DNA from: Bradyrhizobium sp. S69
GTDB lineage: Bacteria > Pseudomonadota > Alphaproteobacteria > Rhizobiales > Xanthobacteraceae
Direction of reading: 5' to 3'
Assembly (NCBI RefSeq): GCF_009766005.1
Contig: NZ_LMUK01000012.1
Coordinates: 20,001-81,656, forward strand
Length of the DNA: 61,656 nt
In this document: piece by piece, positions 56,778-61,656 of the stretch
Position numbering within the stretch: position 1 is the first letter of the stretch
Layout of the letters: every line of letters begins with the position of its first letter
Notes under the pieces: model-generated
Databases searched by the model: none
What the model saw: only the letters and a program-made list of their open reading frames with translations
Told to the model about the DNA's origin: nothing
Made by a program: the position numbers and the translations under genes

Positions 56778-57047
56778 ATGACCACGCGCTCGCGTCGGGA
56801 AACGGTTCACTTCAAGCATCCTTTCCGGATTAAGGGCATCGATCGCCAGCTGTTGCCCGGCGCCTATGAGGTCGTCACCGACGAGGAGATGATCGAAGGC
56901 CTGTCGTTTCCGAGCTTTCGCCGCGTCGCCACCATGATCATGGTGCCGTGCGCTGCACCGCGGCAATCCGCGACCGAGATGATCTCGATCGGCTCGATTG
57001 ATCTGGCCGATGCGCAGCGCATCGATGCGAGTGCCTCGCATGAATGA
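56778..57047 (+). CDS. Small conserved hypothetical protein
   Basis: An 89-residue protein: MTTRSRRETVHFKHPFRIKG, IDRQLLPGAYEVVTDEEMIE, GLSFPSFRRVATMIMVPCA. The pattern VxFxHPFxIxGIDRxLPPGxYxVxTDEE is common to rhizobial hypothetical proteins, but no function is known. It has no signal or membrane segment and is the first of four tiny genes on the plus strand. Its end overlaps the next start by 8 bases. Confidence 0.7.
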   Translation: MTTRSRRETVHFKHPFRIKGIDRQLLPGAYEVVTDEEMIEGLSFPSFRRVATMIMVPCAAPRQSATEMISIGSIDLADAQRIDASASHE

Positions 57048-57336
57048 CACGCCGGTCGACCTCGACAAGCATCGCGGCATGGCGGCGCAAAAGGCCACCG
57101 GTATCCGCCGCCTGCTCGCCGAGGTCGAAGCCAACGCCAAGCTGCTGCGCGACCGTCAGGGCGTCGTCGAAATCGAGCTGCTTGCGGTGCCGGCGAGTTC
57201 GTGGCCGGAGGCGGCGGCCAAGGCGCGCTACGTCCTGAACCTGTATGCCGCGGAACTTGCCACCGCCGATACCCACCACCGCGATCTGGTTGCGGCAGTC
57301 CTGGCCGACTTTGCCCGGCTCTCCGGTGAAAGCTGA
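57040..57336 (+). CDS. Small hypothetical helical protein
   Basis: A 98-residue frame starting with ATG at 57040: MNDTPVDLDKHRGMAAQKAT, GIRRLLAEVEANAKLLRDRQ, then EVVAELLAVP-like and ARYVLNLYAAELATADTHHR. It appears entirely helical with Leu/Ala heptads (about 18-40 and 60-90), possibly a coiled coil. The overlap with the upstream gene suggests coupled translation. The frame continues upstream in another gene's sequence but the ATG at 57040 is used. Confidence 0.6.
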   Translation: MNDTPVDLDKHRGMAAQKATGIRRLLAEVEANAKLLRDRQGVVEIELLAVPASSWPEAAAKARYVLNLYAAELATADTHHRDLVAAVLADFARLSGES

Positions 57337-57412
57337 CGACACTGCCGTTCGTCCCCGCTTACAAACCTCAACCTTCGTTCGAGCGCCCTCGAACACCAAC
57401 TGAAAGCATCCC

Positions 57413-57589
57413 ATGCAAAATCTTTCGCCGCGCCACGTCAAAACCGAAGAGTCGCTTCGCCTCGGCGTGGTATCCGGCTGGTATTCGACCAAGGTCAGTG
57501 GAACTTTTGTCTCCGGCCCGCATGATACCGAAGCCGACTGCCTTCGTAAGATCGCCGAGATCAATCCCCAGCCGGGCAAACGAAAATGA
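57413..57589 (+). CDS. Very small hypothetical protein
   Basis: The frame encodes 58 residues (MQNLSPRHVKTEESLRLGVV, SGWYSTKVSGTFVSGPHDTE, ADCLRKIAEINPQPGKRK). It is short, but its TGA overlaps an ATGA with the next reading frame and the codon use is normal for the region. The pattern W-Y-S-x-K-x-x-G-x-F-x-S-G-x-F/H suggests a small beta-hairpin family. No function recognised. Confidence 0.6.
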   Translation: MQNLSPRHVKTEESLRLGVVSGWYSTKVSGTFVSGPHDTEADCLRKIAEINPQPGKRK

Positions 57590-57606
57590 GCGAGGAGGCC
57601 GATCAG

Positions 57607-57885
57607 ATGACGCTGCAAACCGGAAGTGTCAGAGGTTTCGAACAAGACCGCGGGGTGATGCTGTTTTCCATGATGGACGGCACCACCGAAGTCGCTTGCG
57701 CCGTCAGCAGTTCGGCGATGGATGATCTGGAACGCGGCCCGCGGGCCAAGCCGGACCAGCGCGAAGAACAGTTCCTGCGCCTGCGCAGCCAAATCGAACA
57801 ACGCGCGTCGAAAAAATTCCAGGCCCGGGAATTCGAGGGCACCCCGCCCGGCATCATCCTGCGCAGCATGGATTTCCGAACCTAG
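57607..57885 (+). CDS. DUF1488-like small protein
   Basis: The 92-residue protein (MTLQTGSVRGFEQDRGVMLF, SMMDGTTEVACAVSSSAMDD, LEQFLRLRSQIEQRASKKFQ-type helix, DFRT end) has the layout of DUF1488 proteins: a short beta region, a helical part and a final beta strand. The ATG at 57607 has GAGGAGG (57592-57598) at 8 bases. A start at 57586 would be 7 codons longer and overlap the previous gene by ATGA. Function unknown; it is the last of the small-gene run. Confidence 0.65.
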   Translation: MTLQTGSVRGFEQDRGVMLFSMMDGTTEVACAVSSSAMDDLERGPRAKPDQREEQFLRLRSQIEQRASKKFQAREFEGTPPGIILRSMDFRT

Positions 57886-57892
57886 AGCATCT

Positions 57893-58080
57893 GCTCCCCT
57901 CCCCCTTGCGGGGTCCGAGGCGAGCAAAGCTCGCTCTCGAGGTCGGGGGTGGGGGTCTCCTAGTACTGAGCTTGTGGCCACCCTCCACCCCAACCCTCCC
58001 CCGCAAGGGGGGAGGGAGAACGCTGCGACAAGTCAGCGATGCAAGAATTAACTCGATCTAACCTCATCTCATCATGCTCT
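57893..58080. repeat. Composite repeat: CCCTCCCC hairpins plus inverted AGAGCATGATGAGAT motif
   Basis: CTCCCCTCCCCCTTGCGGGG at 57894 and CCCTCCCCCGCAAGGGGGGAGGG at 57993-58017 flank a region with GGGGTGGGGG. AACTCGATCTAACCTCATC through ATGCTCT (58050-58080) is the reverse complement of 44469-44499 with only two differences. So the whole unit is an inverted relative of the 44469 element. Confidence 0.85.
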
Positions 58081-58090
58081 GGCGCCGCGT

Positions 58091-58927
58091 CTACTGCCGC
58101 TTCTGGCCAGAGCTTGCGGCCGGCGCCGCGCCGCCGCTAGCGGGCGGATCGAATTTCCGGGTGACCTTGATCGCGGATTCACTGATGTCGAGCAGCGTGC
58201 GACGACCTTCGTCGAGGAAGACGACCGAGCGTTTCCTGAAACTATCGGCCGTTTCGTGGATCGATTTGAGCTTTTGATAGAGTTCGCCGTCCTTGCCCTT
58301 GGTGAGGTCGGGTATCGCGTTGTCGATCTTGGCCATCACGTCGTCGAAGTTGGCAAAGGCGGTGTCGGCCTTGCGCATGACGCTGTCGATCTCGTCACCC
58401 TTGCCGGCCAGCGTCGCGGTATAGGTCTCGAAACCGAGCAGCTTGTCCCTCATGAGGTCCCTGTTGTCGACGAGGACGTGGTCGACATTGTGCAGGGTGT
58501 CGCGGATCGATTGAGCCTCGCTCAAATCGGCGGTCAATGTCGGAATGCCGTCTTCGTCCAGCGGTACCGGCGCCGCCGCGGCCTCGCCACCGGTCAGCGC
58601 AATCGCCATGATACCGGTCAGGCCTTGCGCTTCCAGCCCCACCACAGTGTCCTTGCGGATCGGCGCGCTGTTTTCGATTGTTGCCAGGGCCACGATCTTG
58701 CGCGGCCCGTCGAGCTTGATCGAAAGCACTTCGCCGACCTGGACGCCATCGAAATTGACGCTGCCGCCCTTGACCAGACCGGCCGCCGACCCCTCGAACA
58801 CGATGCGAAGCGGGCCGCGCTGGGCGACCGCATGAATTTTCCGCAAGCCGAGAAAGCCCCCGAACGCGATCGCGATCGCCGTCAAGGTGACGGCGCCGAT
58901 CACGACATTGCTTGCTCGTGCCTTCAT
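58091..58927 (-). CDS. MCE/MlaD-domain protein
   Basis: A 278-residue protein with an N-terminal hydrophobic anchor (VVIGAVTLTAIAIAFGGFLG, residues 8-27) and an MCE domain (about 38-115): LRIVFEGSAAGLVKGGSVNF, GVQVGEVLSIKLDGPRK, GLEAQGLTGIMAIALTGG. A long helical tail follows. MCE proteins are periplasmic substrate-binding parts of lipid transporters of the Mla type. The usual permease and ATPase are not in the window on either side, so it is an orphan or has distant partners. The frame is open to 59413, but the family start is the ATG at 58925-58927. Confidence 0.87.
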   Translation of the reverse strand: MKARASNVVIGAVTLTAIAIAFGGFLGLRKIHAVAQRGPLRIVFEGSAAGLVKGGSVNFDGVQVGEVLSIKLDGPRKIVALATIENSAPIRKDTVVGLEAQGLTGIMAIALTGGEAAAAPVPLDEDGIPTLTADLSEAQSIRDTLHNVDHVLVDNRDLMRDKLLGFETYTATLAGKGDEIDSVMRKADTAFANFDDVMAKIDNAIPDLTKGKDGELYQKLKSIHETADSFRKRSVVFLDEGRRTLLDISESAIKVTRKFDPPASGGAAPAASSGQKRQ

Positions 58928-59098
58928 GATGCCATCGGGCCTTGAAGCGTTGCGCGGAGCGCGCCGCAAATCACTGGTCGCGGAGTGTATCGGCAAAGCC
59001 CATCGGACGAAAGGCCGGATGCCGGTGGGGCCGTGCGCTTCTTGACAGTGCGGAAGCGCGGGATCACCTTTGTTGAAAAATAAAATGCCGGAGGAACC

Positions 59099-59932
59099 AT
59101 GCAGAAGTTGCTGAGCCAGGATCAGGTCGCGGTCTATCGTGACCGCGGCTACCACTTCCCGGTCGATGTGCTGAGCGCGGGCGAAGTGGCCGATTTTCGC
59201 CGCAAGCTCGAGGACTACGAAGCCGCCAGCGGCGGCCCGATCAAGGGCGAGATGCGCCATCGCAGCCACGTGCTGTTCACCTGGATCAACGAGATGGTGC
59301 GGCATCCCCGAATTCTCGATGCCGTCGAGGACCTGCTGGGGCCGAACATCCTGTGCTGGAATACCAGCTTCTTCATCAAGGAGGCGCACGACCCCGGCTT
59401 CGTCTCCTGGCACCAGGATGCGACCTATTGGGGCCTCAGTTCTTCCGATGTCGCGACCGCCTGGATCGCGTTCTCACCGGCCAACAGGATTTCCGGCTGC
59501 ATGAAATTCATCGACGGGACGCACCGGCGGCAAGTCGAGCATGCCGATACGTTCGACCAGAATAATCTCCTCACCCGCGGCCAGGAGATCGCGGTCGAGG
59601 TCGACGAGGCCAAGGCGGTCCATGTCGAGTTGAAGCCGGGCCAGGCCTCGCTGCATCACGTGCTGCTGTTTCATGGATCGGAGCCCAACCGCTCGGACGA
59701 CCGCCGCATCGGCCTCGCGGTGCGTTACATCCCGACCCATCTCAAGCAGGCGGTGGGGCAGCGGGATTGGGCAACGCTGGTGCGCGGCAAGGACGATTAC
59801 GGCCATTTCGAACCTGAATATGTGCCGAAGCGCGACCTTGAGCCCGAAGCGCTGGCGTTTCACGCGATGGTGTCGGAAGAACAGGTGCGCGTACTCTATC
59901 GCGGCACCGGGAAAAGCGCTTATCGGGCGTGA
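59099..59932 (+). CDS. Phytanoyl-CoA dioxygenase family protein
   Basis: The 277-residue Fe(II)/2-oxoglutarate-type oxygenase has the iron-binding HxD in SWHQDATYW (H105, D107), the distal His H192 in LLFHGSEPNRSDDRRIGLAVRY and the nearby Arg pair at 202-203 for 2-oxoglutarate. ISGCMKFIDGTHRRQVEH is the core strand. The start has GGAGG at 59091. It is unrelated in close detail to the edge gene at 1-514, although in the same family. The substrate is unknown. It has no obvious operon partner; the next gene, convergent, belongs to an ABC transporter. Confidence 0.9.
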   Translation: MQKLLSQDQVAVYRDRGYHFPVDVLSAGEVADFRRKLEDYEAASGGPIKGEMRHRSHVLFTWINEMVRHPRILDAVEDLLGPNILCWNTSFFIKEAHDPGFVSWHQDATYWGLSSSDVATAWIAFSPANRISGCMKFIDGTHRRQVEHADTFDQNNLLTRGQEIAVEVDEAKAVHVELKPGQASLHHVLLFHGSEPNRSDDRRIGLAVRYIPTHLKQAVGQRDWATLVRGKDDYGHFEPEYVPKRDLEPEALAFHAMVSEEQVRVLYRGTGKSAYRA

Positions 59933-59943
59933 GGCAAAAGTTT

Positions 59944-60062
59944 GTCATGCCCGGGCCTAGGCGAGCGGACGCGACGCCGTCCTTTGGACGGCTATGCCCG
60001 GGCATCCATCTAAGAAGAACCCTTTCGCTCGATGGATTGTCGGGTCAAGCCCGGCAACGACG
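59944..60062. repeat. Intergenic hairpin repeat, GTCATGCCCGGGC...GCCCGGCAACGAC type
   Basis: GTCATGCCCGGGC, GCCCGGGCATCCATC, GATGGATTGTCGGGTC and GCCCGGCAACGAC make two nested hairpins in the space between convergent genes. It is a third family of Bradyrhizobium-type repeat in the window and could terminate transcription from both sides. Confidence 0.8.
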
Positions 60063-60064
60063 AT

Positions 60065-60784
60065 TTACACCGTCCATTCCTCGGCGCTGGCGCCGGCGAG
60101 CGAGCGCACCCGCGCTTCGTCGGCGGCGAGGGCTGCGGCGGTGCCGGAATAGACCACGATGCCGTCATCCAGCACATAGGCGTTGTCGGCGATTTCCAGG
60201 CTCATCCGCGCATTCTGCTCGACCAGCAGCACCGAGATGCCTTCGGCCTTCATCTGCTGCACGATACGAAACACCTCGCGCACGACCAGCGGCGCCAGGC
60301 CTTGCGATGGCTCATCGAGAATCAGCAGTTTCGGGTTGAGCAGCAAGGCGCGCGCGATCGACAGCATCTCCTGTTCGCCGCCGGAAAGCTGCCGGCCGCG
60401 ATTGTCCTTTCGTTCCTCCAGGCGGGGAAACAACTGGTAGATCCGTGCGATGGTCCAGGGACCCGCGCGTTCCAGCGGCACCTTGAGATTTTCCTCGACG
60501 CTGAGATTGGCGAAGATGCGCCGGCCCTCGGGCACAAAGCCTACGCCGGCTGCGGCAATCCGGAAGGTCGGCCAGCGTGTCGTGTCGGCGCCGAAGATCG
60601 TGATCCTGCCTTCGCGCGCCGGCGTCAAACCCATCAGGCTGCGCAAGGTCGTGCTCTTGCCGGCGCCGTTGCGGCCCAGCAGGGCGGTGATCTTGCCTTC
60701 TTCGACGTCAAGGCTGACGCCATGCAGGATGTGGCTCTTGCCGTAATAAGTATGCAGGCCTTCGGCGGTGAGGGCTGCGGTCAT
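60065..60784 (-). CDS. Branched-chain-amino-acid-type ABC ATP-binding protein (LivF-like)
   Basis: A 239-residue ATPase: Walker A GRNGAGKSTTLRS, Q-loop VPEGRRIFANLSVEENL, signature LSGGEQEMLSIARALL, Walker B LLILDEPSQGLAPLV and H-loop LVEQNARM. The PEGR and SQGLAP forms are typical of LivF. Its ATG overlaps the LivG-like gene stop by 4 bases (ATGA). It is the last visible gene of a leftward ABC operon for a branched-chain or related amino acid/amide. Confidence 0.93.
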   Translation of the reverse strand: MTAALTAEGLHTYYGKSHILHGVSLDVEEGKITALLGRNGAGKSTTLRSLMGLTPAREGRITIFGADTTRWPTFRIAAAGVGFVPEGRRIFANLSVEENLKVPLERAGPWTIARIYQLFPRLEERKDNRGRQLSGGEQEMLSIARALLLNPKLLILDEPSQGLAPLVVREVFRIVQQMKAEGISVLLVEQNARMSLEIADNAYVLDDGIVVYSGTAAALAADEARVRSLAGASAEEWTV

Positions 60785-61542
60785 GCGGCGTTGCCCAGAT
60801 AAGCCGCCTGAACGGTCTCGTTGTCGGCGATTTCCTTGGGCGTGCCTTGCGCCAGCATCCGGCCCTGGTCCAGCACGCAGATGCGGTCGGCGAGATGAAA
60901 CACCACGCGCATGTCGTGCTCGATCAGGACGATGGTGTAGTTGCTGTCGCGGTGCAGCCGGCGGATCAGTTGCGTGATCTGGTAGGTCTCCTGATCGCCC
61001 ATGCCGGCGGTCGGCTCGTCGAGCAGCAACAAATGCGGCTGCAGCGCCAGTGCCATCGCGATTTCGGCGGCGCGTTGATCGCCATGGGCGAGTTCGCCGA
61101 CCAGCCGATCGGTCTTGGTTTCCAGCGACACCAGCTTGAGCGTCTCCTCGACGCGCTGATGAACTTTCGCGGTTTCCGCGCGATTGATCCAGGGACGCAG
61201 CCGGTAGCCGCCGGCGACTTCGGCGGCGATGCGGACATTTTCGAACACGGTCAGTTCGGGAAAGATCTCGGTGATCTGGAATGTCCTGGCCATGCCACGG
61301 GCGACGCGCTGATGGGTCGCGAGCTTTGTGATGTCGCGGCCGTCGAACCGGATCGCGCCGGAGGTCGGCGGAAAGAATCCGCTGATCAAATTGAAGAAGG
61401 TGGTCTTGCCGGCGCCGTTCGGCCCGATGATCGCAACCATTTCTCCCTTGGCGACGTTGAGCGAGACGTCGCGCACCGCCACCAGATTACCAAATCGCTT
61501 GGTCACGTTCTGGATTTCGAGAACGTTGATGACTTCGCTCAT
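60781..61542 (-). CDS. Branched-chain-amino-acid-type ABC ATP-binding protein (LivG-like)
   Basis: A 253-residue ATPase: Walker A GPNGAGKTTFFNLI, Q-loop TFQITEIFPELTVFENV, signature LAHGDQRAAEIAMALA (LAHGDQR form of LivG), Walker B LLLLDEPTAGMGDQE, H-loop LIEHDMRVV. The start is the ATG at 61540-61542, with GGAGCAAGGC upstream, overlapping the permease gene stop; the frame to 61629 is an extension into that gene. Confidence 0.93.
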   Translation of the reverse strand: MSEVINVLEIQNVTKRFGNLVAVRDVSLNVAKGEMVAIIGPNGAGKTTFFNLISGFFPPTSGAIRFDGRDITKLATHQRVARGMARTFQITEIFPELTVFENVRIAAEVAGGYRLRPWINRAETAKVHQRVEETLKLVSLETKTDRLVGELAHGDQRAAEIAMALALQPHLLLLDEPTAGMGDQETYQITQLIRRLHRDSNYTIVLIEHDMRVVFHLADRICVLDQGRMLAQGTPKEIADNETVQAAYLGNAA

Positions 61543-61656
61543 GCCTTGCTCCGTTGCAGGAAGCCGAGCAGTCCGCGCGGGAAGAACAGCACCACCAGGA
61601 CAAACAGCAGTCCGATGAACGACATCCAATTGACCGTGAGGCTCGACAGATAATCC
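61539..61656 (-). CDS. 3' end of a LivM-type ABC permease (partial)
   Basis: The last 38 residues and stop read TVNWMSFIGLLFVLVVLFFP, then RGLLGFLQRSKA. This is the last membrane segment and FPRGL tail of a branched-chain ABC permease, as in the LivM/LivG/LivF order. The stop overlaps the next ATG by 4 bases. The rest lies beyond the window. Confidence 0.85.
   Translation of the reverse strand, partial: DYLSSLTVNWMSFIGLLFVLVVLFFPRGLLGFLQRSKA

Overview
The window is high-GC chromosomal DNA from an alphaproteobacterium, most likely Bradyrhizobium or a close relative in the Nitrobacteraceae. The evidence is the intergenic hairpin repeats typical of that group (CGTCATTGCGAGGAGC..., CATCCTTCGAGACGC..., CTTCACCTCTCCC...), the initiator tRNA sequence, the density of transport and catabolic genes, and small conserved hypothetical proteins of rhizobial type. 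I found no CRISPR array, rRNA, complete prophage or intact insertion sequence.

Layout. 1-7.7 kb: catabolic odds and ends on mostly minus-strand genes (a phytanoyl-CoA dioxygenase-type enzyme cut by the window edge, a GntR/FCD regulator, a cupin, two tandem alpha/beta hydrolases, an alkyltransferase-type DNA repair protein, two related metallo-beta-lactamase-fold hydrolases around a GST and a fumarylacetoacetate-hydrolase-family enzyme). 8.0-12.9 kb: a polyamine-type ABC importer operon ending in a hydantoin/Asp-Glu racemase-family gene. 13.1-18.4 kb: four oxidoreductases on the minus strand (quinone oxidoreductase-like MDR, an SDR lacking its catalytic Tyr/Lys, a GMC oxidoreductase, a coniferyl-aldehyde-type dehydrogenase). 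18.8 kb: tRNA-fMet with a terminator, followed by a graveyard of three truncated genes (18.97-20.0 kb), then a 1033-residue winged-helix/ATPase/TPR regulator and a TauE-type exporter.

24.8-39.2 kb is the most coherent metabolic unit. It holds a sugar-porter MFS gene, then LysR, UbiX, UbiD, AraC, a three-subunit molybdenum hydroxylase (large subunit fused to a CoxG domain), an acyl-CoA ligase, a crotonase, an MHS-type transporter and MarR. The gene content matches the hmfFG + hmfABCDE pathway for 2,5-furandicarboxylate and 2-furoate described in Cupriavidus basilensis HMF14 and reported for Bradyrhizobium. FDCA would be decarboxylated to furoate (HmfF with the HmfG cofactor), activated (HmfD), hydroxylated (HmfABC) and hydrolysed to 2-oxoglutarate (HmfE).

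39.3-47.1 kb is an amide/urea-type ABC importer (Peripla_BP_5 binding protein, two permeases, two ATPases) with an amidase and a second binding-protein-like gene that lacks a visible signal peptide, suggesting a cytoplasmic AmiC-like sensor. 47.3-52.8 kb: a membrane protein, an arylmalonate decarboxylase/maleate isomerase-family protein without its catalytic cysteines, a zinc-ribbon MBL protein and a TRAP transporter with fused DctQM. 53.1-58.0 kb: a GGDEF-EAL protein translationally coupled to a multi-pass membrane protein, a transglutaminase-like protein lacking its His, and a run of four very small genes. 58.1-61.7 kb: an MCE-domain protein, a second phytanoyl-CoA dioxygenase-family enzyme and the distal part of a branched-chain-amino-acid-type ABC operon running off the window. 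All functional calls rest on reading the sequence; no database search was run.
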